DNA from: Ketobacter sp. MCCC 1A13808
GTDB taxonomy: Bacteria > Pseudomonadota > Gammaproteobacteria > Pseudomonadales > Ketobacteraceae
Assembly: GCF_009746715.1 (NCBI RefSeq)
Contig: NZ_VRKW01000002.1
Coordinates: 310,001-374,000, forward strand
Direction of reading: 5' to 3'
Length of the DNA: 64,000 nucleotides
Shown: piece after piece, positions 54,341 to 63,458 of the stretch
How the letters are laid out: every line of letters starts with the position of its first letter
Position numbering within the stretch: position 1 is the first letter of the stretch
Notes under the pieces: model-generated
Databases searched by the model: none
Told to the model about the DNA's origin: nothing
The model's input: only the letters and a program-made list of their open reading frames with translations
Translations under genes and position numbers: made by a program

Positions 54341-55556
54341 CTTTGGTTCCGCGATACATTCTTACAGCTGTGTCTTCCGCTTCCGGTGTCAAATAGGTGT
54401 AACCGCGGGTGATCGGTTGGGTAAAAATACAAACATCATCAATTTCGTTGTCAGCACAAACCTGCTTAATGTTCTGTTTTACCTTTTCCACAATAGAGCG
54501 ATGTAAAACACAGCGAATAAATCCGCTCTCACGGTTTAAGCGGATGCCGCTGGAGGTTGTTCGACTCTCTACCTCAATAAAGCGGGCGTAGCTAACATTT
54601 GCACCATAAGCGCCGGCGGATAAAATGGCATCCATCATGGCGTCACTGTATTTCCGCCGCACAATACAACCCAGGCATTCCTGATCCACTAACCAATCAC
54701 GCTCTTTGAATTTTCCGAACAATGAAAGACCTGCGCTCTTGCCAACCACCCCAAGCTCGACCACACTCTGATCACGCCACTGAGTCGACCCTTTCAGGCT
54801 ATCAATAGCCGCAATAATCTGCTGCATATTCGCGTTGTAGCCACGATTGCCAACCGTACTGGGCAAATGGATCATGCCCTTCTGAATAGGCATACTAAAC
54901 AAAAAACCCCGCCCCGGCATATCCAGACGCCCAGCCTCGATCATGGCTTCAGCAACGGCGACCTTGTCGACGTTATCGACAATCACCGTAATCACTTCTT
55001 TGACACCTTTCTTGGTAATCTTCAGCCAACCCAGCCGATCGCGCAACCCACGCCCTTCACAATAAAAAATAACGGGGCCGTGGGCACCCGCCTGCATTGC
55101 CGCCCGAGAAATGGTATCCACCTGATCTGGTTGTACAATACAGTAAATTGCAGACATGTTTTCTTTCAGATTGGTGGAAGCGTTAAACGCATCGTCACCT
55201 TGATCGTCCAGGGTTGACCACAACGCAAAATCACTGCCATATTCCACCTCATCGCAAGGCACTGAAAATACCGCACCGGCTCCGTGCAAATGCAAACTAC
55301 CATGATGAATGATGGATTCCACAATCTGATCCACCTGGGGATCCGGCACCAGAAACTGCAAATACTCCAGCTCCGGACTGATCACAGGTAAAAAATTCTG
55401 ATACCAGCGATCACGGATAACGGTACCTCTGGCATTGAACAACAATGCATTCTGTTCGCCCAGCTCAAATGACCCGTCAATAACCTTAGCGGCGACAGCC
55501 GGAGGCAGGATAGCCGTTACAATTGAAATATTCGCGCGCCGGGAAAAAGGTTTCAT
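54330..55556 (-). CDS. Multidomain PII-like signalling protein
   Basis: 408 residues with repeated PII-like ferredoxin folds: about 10-110 (ISIVTAILPPAVAAKVIDG, VESIIHHGSLHLHGAGAVF), about 135-240 (MSAIYCIVQPDQVDTISRAA, KEVITVIVDNVDKVAVAEAMIEAGRLDMPGRGFLF) and about 285-400 (CLGCIVRRKYSDAMMDAILSAG, FIRCVLHRSIVEKVKQ). The pattern of two-strand plus helix halves ending in GxGxxF/GxxxF loops resembles trimeric PII proteins joined into one chain, perhaps a pseudo-trimer. Soluble. Its start overlaps the DUF1538 stop (ATGA), so it probably regulates that membrane protein. Effector unknown; the uridylylated Tyr motif of GlnB is not seen. Confidence 0.75.
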   Translation of the reverse strand: MKPFSRRANISIVTAILPPAVAAKVIDGSFELGEQNALLFNARGTVIRDRWYQNFLPVISPELEYLQFLVPDPQVDQIVESIIHHGSLHLHGAGAVFSVPCDEVEYGSDFALWSTLDDQGDDAFNASTNLKENMSAIYCIVQPDQVDTISRAAMQAGAHGPVIFYCEGRGLRDRLGWLKITKKGVKEVITVIVDNVDKVAVAEAMIEAGRLDMPGRGFLFSMPIQKGMIHLPSTVGNRGYNANMQQIIAAIDSLKGSTQWRDQSVVELGVVGKSAGLSLFGKFKERDWLVDQECLGCIVRRKYSDAMMDAILSAGAYGANVSYARFIEVESRTTSSGIRLNRESGFIRCVLHRSIVEKVKQNIKQVCADNEIDDVCIFTQPITRGYTYLTPEAEDTAVRMYRGTKVRR

Positions 55557-57418
55557 ATCCGGTCTCCCGCGTCGTCCGACAAGTCCGATCTGGACACCAC
55601 CAGACCGACCATTAATACGGTGATGATCGGACCAACGGAAGCCAATGCCAGCACGCCAAAACCGTCAATGACACCCGGCACATTCGCCCCCACGCCCAAA
55701 CCCATCGCTAAAACCAACGGTACAGTGATCGGACCTGTGGTCACGCCAGCACTATCCCAGGCAATATTTACGAACGCTTCATCAGAAATAATCGTCAGTA
55801 CCATCAACACTAAATACGGTGGTAACAGCAACCAGATCAATGGCAGATTGAATGCTATTTTACAAACTCCCATACCGATCCCAATGGCAACACCGGTCGC
55901 TACAGACTGCATCAACAACCGTTTACGAAATGCGCCAACGGTAATTTTTTCCACTGTATCGCCCAATGCATTCAACGCAGGTTCCGCCAACGTTGCTCCG
56001 TAGCCCAGAAAAAAGCCAAACGAAATCGCTACTAATTTGCCGATGCTATCGCTTTCAAATATCGGCCCCTCTGAGCCATTCATACCCCAAGGTACGATCG
56101 CGGTAAAAGTAGAAGGTACATTGCTTCCGAGCTGAGTGCCTAACGGTGTCAATCCAATAAGAATGCCACATAAAAACAATCCCATTCCCAACACAGAAAA
56201 ACCGATGCCCAACGCGATTTCATCCGCGTTTTTAACTTTATCTTTTAACACCAGCTTGAGCGAAACAAATAAAAACAGGCACAACGGGACGATCGCTCGC
56301 AACGCGTCGATGGCCGCTGTTTTTAACGTGTTGACAATATTTGTTTCAGGATTCCAGCTCTGACCGCTAACCATCTTGGATTCCTGAATCGCTTTTTTTT
56401 CTAATACGATGCGCGAATCGGCTACTACAATTCGCCCATCCACCAAGCGCGTTTCCCCGCCTTCAAAATACACATCATAACGATCGTCTAACACCGGATT
56501 AGCAATAAACTCTTCAAATTCCGATGCAGAAACATCAGTGTAGGAATCCTCTTCTCCCAGCAGTGGTTTAGGTACCACTAATTCGTATTCAGCACTGCCC
56601 TCATAAAATTCCTGACCATAGTAATCCTGGGCATAAAAATGGTAAAACGCCAACAATAAAACAGCCAGAATCGGAAACAGCGATGCCAGCGTAACAATAC
56701 CAAAGCCCGCATTTTTAGCATCACCGTTGCCGACAATACGACACACTCCAACACCCAACGCCAGCACGAGCGGCACCGTCACCGGCCCAGTTGTAACCGC
56801 GCCACAATCCCAGGCCAACCCCAATACAGGCTGTATCGCCACGTTGAAATTACCTGCTACCGTCAGCAACAAAAGCACGGCAAGCCCGGGCAAAATCAAA
56901 TATTTCAAAGACCAACCGAAGAAGAAACGCAATACGCCAAGCAGCACGGCGAAACCCACACCTACGCCCACACTGAATACCAGCTGGCTGGAGAAGTCAT
57001 TCAGCAAGCTATATAACAAAGGGGCATCATCGGGTTTTACTCCCGCACCGGCTGCACGCAACACTGCGATCGCAGGCTCTGCAAAAGTTGCTCCCAGGCC
57101 TAATAAAAAAGCAAACAGCAGAATTAACGGTAAAGTGGAATTTCTCGGCAGCACAGCGCCCAGCATCTCGCCCAGAGGCATCAGCCCGATACGCAGCCCT
57201 TCCATGAAAAACATCAGGCCGATCACCACTACTAACATGCCCGCTGCAATCATCGAGGAGTACACAATAGGCAAACCCAGAATCACAACCTGGAAGAACA
57301 ATAGATAGAACACAATAAACCAGATGGATTTTATCTGTTCCAGAAATTTTTCTTTCAGATACGGCAGTAAAATAGCCAGGGTTCCGGAGAACCCGAGTTG
57401 CACGGTGTTGTTACTCAT
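55553..57418 (-). CDS. DUF1538 tandem membrane transporter-like protein
   Basis: 621 residues, about twelve or more transmembrane segments in two homologous halves joined by a soluble loop (about 270-365). Paired motifs show the duplication: GATFAEPAIAVL / GATLAEPALNAL, and AWDCGAVTTGPVTVPLVLAL / AWDSAGVTTGPITVPLVLAM, plus GLMPLGEMLG / GLTPLGTQLG. The repeated AEPA and TTGP(V/I)TVPL blocks are probably the substrate pathway. Family DUF1538 has no established substrate that I know. It is translationally coupled to the PII-like protein downstream, and a Ca2+/Na+ antiporter gene lies upstream. Confidence 0.88.
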   Translation of the reverse strand: MSNNTVQLGFSGTLAILLPYLKEKFLEQIKSIWFIVFYLLFFQVVILGLPIVYSSMIAAGMLVVVIGLMFFMEGLRIGLMPLGEMLGAVLPRNSTLPLILLFAFLLGLGATFAEPAIAVLRAAGAGVKPDDAPLLYSLLNDFSSQLVFSVGVGVGFAVLLGVLRFFFGWSLKYLILPGLAVLLLLTVAGNFNVAIQPVLGLAWDCGAVTTGPVTVPLVLALGVGVCRIVGNGDAKNAGFGIVTLASLFPILAVLLLAFYHFYAQDYYGQEFYEGSAEYELVVPKPLLGEEDSYTDVSASEFEEFIANPVLDDRYDVYFEGGETRLVDGRIVVADSRIVLEKKAIQESKMVSGQSWNPETNIVNTLKTAAIDALRAIVPLCLFLFVSLKLVLKDKVKNADEIALGIGFSVLGMGLFLCGILIGLTPLGTQLGSNVPSTFTAIVPWGMNGSEGPIFESDSIGKLVAISFGFFLGYGATLAEPALNALGDTVEKITVGAFRKRLLMQSVATGVAIGIGMGVCKIAFNLPLIWLLLPPYLVLMVLTIISDEAFVNIAWDSAGVTTGPITVPLVLAMGLGVGANVPGVIDGFGVLALASVGPIITVLMVGLVVSRSDLSDDAGDRI

Positions 57419-57518
57419 AGCAAATACGAATCATCGGCCTTGGAAAACGTCTTCATGATAGTAGCAGAATTCAGGCCAGCTTTTGCTGCGCCCGTATCAC
57501 CTTTAGCCTGCTGGCGTC

Positions 57519-58496
57519 TCAGGCAGCAGGTAGTGCGGTCTTCACCAAATAGATGTTGTAAGCGACATACATCAATAGCAGCAACACGGCCTCAATGCGG
57601 TTGATTCTACCCTGGCGTTTAAATCCTAAAGCCATTATCAACAGAACAACACTCAGCAGCATCATGGCGGGCCAGTCCCGATGCAATACTTCAGGTGAGA
57701 TCGCTTCCAACGGCTTAATAATGCCCGCAATCCCGATTACAGCCAGCAGATTAAAAATATTTGAACCGACCACGTTACCGATTGCGATATCGTGCTCGCC
57801 TTTTCGCGCGGCAATCACCGAAGCGGCCAATTCCGGTAACGACGTGCCCAATGCCACAATGGTTAAACCGATCACCAGATCACTAACCCCCATTGATTCC
57901 GCTATCGTTACTGCGCCCCACACCAGCACCCGGGCACTGATTATCAACAGAACCAACCCGAGCCCAACCCAGAACAACGCCATCTTTAAGCTCATAGCGT
58001 GCTCCACGAGCTCCTGATCCATCTCGACCGCTAAATTATCATCGCTTCCGCTCATCGCGGAATACACGGTCCAGCCAATCAGAATAAAGAATCCGACGAG
58101 CAATAGGATGGCTTCCCAGCGCTGCAAAGCCCCATCCCAAAGCATTCCGCCTACGATCAAACCGACCACGATCAAAATGGGCAACTCTTTGCGCACAATT
58201 TTGGAGTGCACCATTAACGGTACCATTAACGCGGTCACGCCCAGAATTAATCCGGTGTTTACAATATTCGAGCCCAGGCCGTTGCCCAACGCCAGATTCG
58301 GATTACCTTCCCACGCCGCCAGAGCCGACACCACCATCTCCGGTGCCGAGGTGCCAAAGCCCACGACGACCACGCCGATCAGTAAACTGGGCATTCCGAA
58401 GTGACTGGAGGTGGCCGCAGCCCCATCGACAAAACGATCCGCACTCCACACCAACAAAGCAAATCCAACCAGAACAGCCCCTACTGCAAGTAACAT
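57519..58496 (-). CDS. Calcium/sodium antiporter (CaCA family, YrbG-like)
   Basis: 325 residues from the ATG at 58496, which has a strong GGGGGAA SD; the frame extends 7 codons further. Two inverted repeats hold the alpha motifs GFGTSAPEMVVSALAAWEGNPNLALGNGLGSN and ALGTSLPELAASVIAARKGEHDIAIGNVVGSN (quoted in part: GTSAPEM, GTSLPEL, GNVVGSNIFN), whose acidic residues bind Ca2+/Na+. Ten or so membrane helices. It would export Ca2+ using the sodium gradient, in keeping with a marine habit. It is on the same strand as the DUF1538 gene with about 100 bp between. Confidence 0.93.
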   Translation of the reverse strand: MLLAVGAVLVGFALLVWSADRFVDGAAATSSHFGMPSLLIGVVVVGFGTSAPEMVVSALAAWEGNPNLALGNGLGSNIVNTGLILGVTALMVPLMVHSKIVRKELPILIVVGLIVGGMLWDGALQRWEAILLLVGFFILIGWTVYSAMSGSDDNLAVEMDQELVEHAMSLKMALFWVGLGLVLLIISARVLVWGAVTIAESMGVSDLVIGLTIVALGTSLPELAASVIAARKGEHDIAIGNVVGSNIFNLLAVIGIAGIIKPLEAISPEVLHRDWPAMMLLSVVLLIMALGFKRQGRINRIEAVLLLLMYVAYNIYLVKTALPAA

Positions 58497-59506
58497 AACG
58501 TTCCCCCGGCCCGGCATCTCATGCCTGACGATAGTTTAGTGGCGGCCATACTACTTATAAACCAGACCAATGACCAGAATTCCGGCAGCCAGCTAAGAGC
58601 CTACATAATTTGTGGTAATGCTCCGCAGTCGGGGCGTGATCTCGGTCACGAAAAACCACTGCTAAACAAGTCGTATACAATCGGGTTCGGCACCCAATTG
58701 CCGGGGTAAACTGCGCTCAAAAATTCGCCCAAGCTTCATTTGTGATAGACCCAATGTTCTCTATCTGTATCCGTTATATCCCTATCTTTACTATGTGTAA
58801 TTCCCTGCGCACTCCCGCTGCGGACTTCAATCGCTTCTGTTACCAACCGGTGGATACGGGAGCCGGAGTGATGCTGCAAATATAACCCGCCAAAGATCTC
58901 CCAGGGGATGTTCGCCTAACAGACCGGCTTTATACACTTTTACCCTAACTGTATAGATCCTGCCTTGATTTAAACGCCTACACCTAAAAAGACAATTAAA
59001 TTACCTCCCTAAAATCCCGATCACCCCACTCATTGAACGCGAAGTCGAAGTGTTCTTTTTTGTATGTTTTATGACCACCTATTGATCAATAAAAAACCGC
59101 TATTTTTCAGGGGCCTAAGAAAGGTTCCTACAACGTCACAAAAAGCCTAACTTCTGGAGAAAACGCTGCGGTTTTTGTGCACCACTTCTCACAACTCGAG
59201 GTACCCATCGCTTAAGGTAGGCCTATGCTTAACAAACGCTAAGTTAGCGTGTGAAAACAACCACTAAATTCACCTAAATAGAAATTGCACTGACGAATAC
59301 AAAGCACCGCATCAACAGCAGACACACATAGTTAATTTTCTACGGTTTCGCACATTCCGTATAGTTAATTGACGCCGTGAAAAAGTGAACAGCATGGGTG
59401 TGCCCACCAAGAAAAACGTTTCTTGTACAGGGTTACCCCAACAGCGAGCGCTTTTTAGTTTGGAGTTGAATTCCCAGTAGTAATTGAATTCAAGGTATTG
59501 TCCCAG
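58497..59506. other. About 1-kb intergenic region with repeats but no supported gene
   Basis: Longest gene-free stretch. Seen: a 12-bp palindrome TATTGATCAATA (59080-59091); a perfect inverted repeat ACGCTAA-G-TTAGCGT (59236-59250); two direct repeats ATAGTTAATT at 59328-59337 and 59361-59370, start-to-start 33 bp (about three helical turns). The last stand about 136-179 bp before the malectin gene and may be a regulator site. A 62-codon frame at 58521 is not convincing. No RNA gene recognised. Confidence 0.5.
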
Positions 59507-60712
59507 ATGTCTATATCAATTTCCCGCTTAGGGCTCATAAAAGTAGTATGTATCGCTTGTTTACCTCTTGTCGCAGGAATGGCGTCTGCCGCCAACAACA
59601 GCTCCGTCAAAAGAATCAACGTCGGAGGCTCCGCGTTTACCGATAGCTCAGGCCAGAAATGGTTAGCCGATTACGGCTTTAAAAACGGTTATAAAGTCAA
59701 AGACCGAAACCTCCAGATCAAGAAAACCAACCAGGATCGCGTCTATCAAAGCCAGCGTCGGCACAAGTTCACAGACAAGGAACTGAATTACGTCATTCCT
59801 GTTCCCAACGGCAACTATTCTTTAAAGCTTCACTTTGCAGAGATGGAGCAGAAAGCTTTCGGTAAGGGTAAACGAGTCTTCGACGTGTATGCTGAAGGGC
59901 GTAAAGAGCTTTCAGGTATCGATGTATTTAAACAATCCGGCAGTGCCCGTGCCGCAATGACTCGCTCAATTTCGTATGTCAAAGTAAATGACGGTAAAAT
60001 CAACCTGAAATTTAAAGCCAAGAAATACGCTGGGTTAATATCAGGTATCGAGATCAAATCCCTGCAAGGCAAAAATATAGCGGGAAAATCAACTAGCAGT
60101 AACTCGAGTTCAAACACAAAGAAAACCATAACAGCCAATACAAGTGCAGCTAGCAGTAGCGCCTCTTCCGGTTCCGGGCTTAAAATCACCTCGCAACCGT
60201 CCAACGCTCTTGCCAGCCCCGGCTCAACTATTAGCCTTAAAGTCGGTGCTTCAGGTTCTGGTATCAAATACCAGTGGTTCCGCAAAGGCGGCACCATGCT
60301 AAAAGGTGAAAAATCCTCTCAGTTACGATTCGCTTCGATCCAGAAAAAAGACGCAGGCCAATATTATTGTGTAGTGCGCAACAACAACAAACGCCTTTAC
60401 ACTAAACTTGTCAGCGTAGTGGTTTCCGGCACCAATGCAGCACAAACGTCAAAGAGCGCTACACTAAGCTGGGCAGCCCCGACTAAGCGCACCAACGGTA
60501 AAACACTGAAGAGATCGGAAATCGCTGAATTCGAGATATTCCATGGCAGAAGTGCTTCTAATATGTCGATGTATGACGCTGTTGATGGCCGAAAACTCAA
60601 TCACCTTATCAAAGGCTTGAGTCCTGGCAATCATTTCTTTGCCATCCAGACGGTCGATAACAAAGGCGCTCGTAGCAATAGATCCAGAGCAATCAAAGTA
60701 GTGGTCAGATAG
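59507..60712 (+). CDS. Secreted malectin/Ig/FN3-like protein (one malectin domain)
   Basis: 401 residues from ATG 59507, chosen because the leader ATTCAAGGTATTG and first residues MSISISR are shared with the paralogue at 61095. Signal peptide ending near MASAAN. Malectin-type domain about 35-185 (RINVGGSAFTDSSGQKWLAD, QSQRRHK, VIPVPNGNYSLKLHFAEMEQ, RVFDVYAEG, DVFKQSG); Ser/Thr linker about 190-225; Ig-like domain about 230-310 (YQWFRKGG, KDAGQYYCVV); FN3-like C-terminus (TLSWAAPTKRTNGKTL, HFFAIQTVDNKGARSN). Malectin domains bind glucose-containing oligosaccharides, so a secreted or surface carbohydrate-binding role is likely. No catalytic domain. Confidence 0.88.
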   Translation: MSISISRLGLIKVVCIACLPLVAGMASAANNSSVKRINVGGSAFTDSSGQKWLADYGFKNGYKVKDRNLQIKKTNQDRVYQSQRRHKFTDKELNYVIPVPNGNYSLKLHFAEMEQKAFGKGKRVFDVYAEGRKELSGIDVFKQSGSARAAMTRSISYVKVNDGKINLKFKAKKYAGLISGIEIKSLQGKNIAGKSTSSNSSSNTKKTITANTSAASSSASSGSGLKITSQPSNALASPGSTISLKVGASGSGIKYQWFRKGGTMLKGEKSSQLRFASIQKKDAGQYYCVVRNNNKRLYTKLVSVVVSGTNAAQTSKSATLSWAAPTKRTNGKTLKRSEIAEFEIFHGRSASNMSMYDAVDGRKLNHLIKGLSPGNHFFAIQTVDNKGARSNRSRAIKVVVR

Positions 60713-60756
60713 TTATTGCGAATTAACGCGAACCAGATCACAAAGGCAAAACGGAG

Positions 60757-60790
60757 AAAGGTCAGCTAAATTCAATAGCTGGCCTTTTTT
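60757..60790 (+). terminator. Rho-independent terminator
   Basis: AAAGGTCAGCTA / TAGCTGGCCTTT with a 7-nt loop and a T run. Ends the first malectin gene, so the second is transcribed separately. Confidence 0.92.
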
Positions 60791-61094
60791 CTATCTCCCA
60801 AAACCGTACCTGCTTCACATTTCTTAGCCCCTCCCCCTACCTTCATCCTGAATAATTCATTTTATCTGTCTGGCTTTCTCATCAAATCCAATCGCGGTAT
60901 TCGATTTTCAAACGTATTCGACATTTTTTTTTAGCTCCAGCGCATTGAACACCTGTGATGTTCCACACAGTTCCTGACGCAGAAGTTCATTAACCAGAAA
61001 GTTGTGAGCTATCCCACAAGCACCCCTGAATACCCGCTGCTAGGCTTGTGGGTGTAAGTTTCCCAGTTGCATTAAATTCAAGGTATTGTTTAAG
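60791..61094. other. 304-bp promoter region of the second malectin gene
   Basis: No ORF. The last 40 bp share TCCCAGT and ATTCAAGGTATTG with the leader of the first malectin gene, i.e. the 5' UTR and SD were duplicated with the gene. No other feature recognised. Confidence 0.5.
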
Positions 61095-63269
61095 ATGTCT
61101 ATATCGATAACCCGTACGGGTCTTTTAAAAGTTGTAAGTACAAGCTGTCTGGCGCTGGTTGCCGGAGCAGCATTTTCCGCAAGTGATATAAGCCCAACCG
61201 ACATTCGAATCAACGCGGGTGGCAAACAGTTCACGGATAGCGCCGGACACAGCTGGTCTGCCGACTTCGGGTTTAACGGCGGAATTACTGCCTCGAATTT
61301 ATCACTCGGCATCAAAAACACCATCAAAGATACGCTTTACCAAAGCCGGCGCCGGCACACTTCCAACGAGCCGGATTTGAGTTACGCTATCCCCGTCGCC
61401 GACGGCACCTACAATGTCCGCTTGCACTTTTCGGAAAACTACCAGGGAGCCTTTAAAAATGGAGCCCGTGTATTCAAGGTTGCGGCTGAAGGCAAAACAG
61501 ACCCGACATCCATCGACGTATTTAAAGAAGCTGGCGACGGCTATAGAGCACTGATTCGCTACATTGATGGCGTAAAAGTGACAGACGGCAAACTCAATAT
61601 TACTTTTACTGATCTGGCATCCACCGCATTCGTATCCGGAATCGAAGTCTTGAGTGCAGAAACAACCGCTCCCACCGTGGAGAAAGTTGTTTATCGCATT
61701 AACTCAGGTGGCGGCAAAGTAACAGACAGCAACGGCGTACAATGGTATGCGGATAACCATTTCATAAATGGGTTAACTGCCAGCGTATCGGCTAACACCA
61801 ATATCATCGGCACTGCAGACGATGATATCTATCTAAGCCGTCGCCGGCACACTTCCAGCCAAAGTGATCTGGAATATGCATTTCCCGTTAACAATGGCAA
61901 CTATTCGGTACGGCTGCATTTTTCTGAAAACTACGACGGAACCTTTGGCTTCGGAAAGCGCGTTTTTGACATTTTCGCGGAAGACAAAATCAGAAAAAAC
62001 GATTTTGATGTTTATAGCAAAGCCGGCTCCGGTTACACCGCAGTGAATGAAACCATAAGCAATATTAATGTTGAAGATGGAACACTGAATATTCGCTTTC
62101 TGGATCAAAAATCCACGGCATTTGTTTCTGCGATCGAGGTGATCGCAAACGAAGAGGTGTCCACTGGAGGAGACACCAACAACGGAAGCTCCAAAATTGA
62201 AGCAATATACCGGGTCAATGCCGGTGGTACTACCTATAAAGATGGCGCTGGTAACACGTGGAGCGCAGACGCTCACTTCAACGCTGGAAAAACCGCATCC
62301 AATCCTAATCAAGCAATTGCCAAGACTTCGGATGATACAATTTATCAATCACGCCGACGAAATTCTGCCGGCGATCCAAACCTGGTATATTCATTCCCGG
62401 TTGATGCAGGTGAGTACTCAGTAAATTTACATTTTTCTGAGAACTACAGTGGCACATTTAAAAATGGCGCCCGCGTATTCGATGTCTACTCAGAAGGAAA
62501 CAAAATTGTAGACAGTCTCGATGTATTCGCAGCAACAGGAAAAGGCAACACCGCTTTGGTTCGTAATATTCCGAGTATCAAAGTCAGTGACGGCTATCTG
62601 ACTCTACGATTCACTGACACCAAGTCCACTGCCTTTATCTCCGGCATCGAAGTCATGAAGATTTCTGCCGCAAGCACCGGCAACAATAGTGGTGATAGCA
62701 CAGGAGCCGGAAACACCGGCAACGCGACTCCACTCGCATTCACAGCCCAGCCGAGCAATGAAATTGTGAACCCGGGTCGTAGCGTTACTTTGAGCGTGTC
62801 TGCAAAAGGCCCCGCTTCACTGAACTACCAGTGGTATTTCAAGGGTGGAAAAATATCAGGCGCGAACAACTCGGATCTGAAACTGACATCCGTAACCAGT
62901 AACAATGCGGGTCAATACTACTGCGTCGTCACCAGTAACGGGAAATCCGTTACGTCTAATACGGTAAAACTCATCGTTGCCGGCACCAGCCCCGTGGAAG
63001 TAAAAAACGACGCCACTATTAGCTGGGCAGCCCCCGCCAAGCGCGCCAACGGAAAAGCGTTACCGAAAAGTGAAATTTCACAATATGAAATTTTTCATGG
63101 CGTCGGAAGCGCGGGCAACATGACCTATGCAGAGACAGTACCGGGTACGCAGCTGAAGTATGAGTTCAAAAGCCTGGACAAAGGAACCCACTACTTCGCG
63201 GTCCAAACGGTTGACCATAACGGTGTCCGTAGTAAGCAATCGCAACCCATCCAGGTTGTTATAAAGTAG
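61095..63269 (+). CDS. Secreted malectin(x3)/Ig/FN3-like protein
   Basis: 724 residues from ATG 61095. Signal peptide ending near AAFSAS. Three malectin-type repeats, about 32-185, 205-350 and 370-520, each with RINAGG/RINSGG/RVNAGG at the start, YQSRRRHTS/YLSRRRHTS/YQSRRRNSA, a LHFSENY block, RVF.V..EG and STAF(V/I)S(G/A)IEV at the end. After a Gly/Asn/Thr linker come an Ig-like domain (YQWYFKGG, NAGQYYCVV) and an FN3-like C-terminus (TISWAAPAKRANGKAL, HYFAVQTVDHNGVRSK) nearly colinear with its neighbour. Gene duplication plus repeat expansion of the sugar-binding module is evident. Probable multivalent secreted or surface carbohydrate-binding protein; export beyond Sec is not indicated. Confidence 0.88.
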   Translation: MSISITRTGLLKVVSTSCLALVAGAAFSASDISPTDIRINAGGKQFTDSAGHSWSADFGFNGGITASNLSLGIKNTIKDTLYQSRRRHTSNEPDLSYAIPVADGTYNVRLHFSENYQGAFKNGARVFKVAAEGKTDPTSIDVFKEAGDGYRALIRYIDGVKVTDGKLNITFTDLASTAFVSGIEVLSAETTAPTVEKVVYRINSGGGKVTDSNGVQWYADNHFINGLTASVSANTNIIGTADDDIYLSRRRHTSSQSDLEYAFPVNNGNYSVRLHFSENYDGTFGFGKRVFDIFAEDKIRKNDFDVYSKAGSGYTAVNETISNINVEDGTLNIRFLDQKSTAFVSAIEVIANEEVSTGGDTNNGSSKIEAIYRVNAGGTTYKDGAGNTWSADAHFNAGKTASNPNQAIAKTSDDTIYQSRRRNSAGDPNLVYSFPVDAGEYSVNLHFSENYSGTFKNGARVFDVYSEGNKIVDSLDVFAATGKGNTALVRNIPSIKVSDGYLTLRFTDTKSTAFISGIEVMKISAASTGNNSGDSTGAGNTGNATPLAFTAQPSNEIVNPGRSVTLSVSAKGPASLNYQWYFKGGKISGANNSDLKLTSVTSNNAGQYYCVVTSNGKSVTSNTVKLIVAGTSPVEVKNDATISWAAPAKRANGKALPKSEISQYEIFHGVGSAGNMTYAETVPGTQLKYEFKSLDKGTHYFAVQTVDHNGVRSKQSQPIQVVIK

Positions 63270-63289
63270 TAGAACCCACACTCTGGAGC

Positions 63290-63338
63290 GCGGCCGGCAG
63301 ATCGGGAAAACAGCCCCCGACCTACCGGCCGCTTTTTT
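63290..63338 (+). terminator. Rho-independent terminator
   Basis: Outer stem GCGGCCGG / CCGGCCGC with an internal TCGGG/CCCGA helix, then TTTTTT. Ends the second malectin gene. Confidence 0.9.
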
Positions 63339-63458
63339 CGTTTCCTATTAACCTTTCCGGCCCACCCGCAAATCTTTTTCAGCGCCTTCCCAGGCACACC
63401 AGACCCACCGCAAAAAATATGGCACTATTGAGACTTATGTCTGACCAAGGAATTCGCC

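Noticed and set aside
58521-58709. 62-codon ORF in the 1-kb intergenic region
   Set aside because: No SD, no recognisable motif and no conserved neighbour arrangement.
59080-59091. TATTGATCAATA as an FNR site
   Set aside because: FNR sites need TTGAT-N4-ATCAA; here the half-sites abut without the spacer.
61231-62655. Repeated sequence in the second malectin gene as a possible repeat array or CRISPR
   Set aside because: The repeats are about 450-500 bp long, in frame, and explained by three malectin domains.
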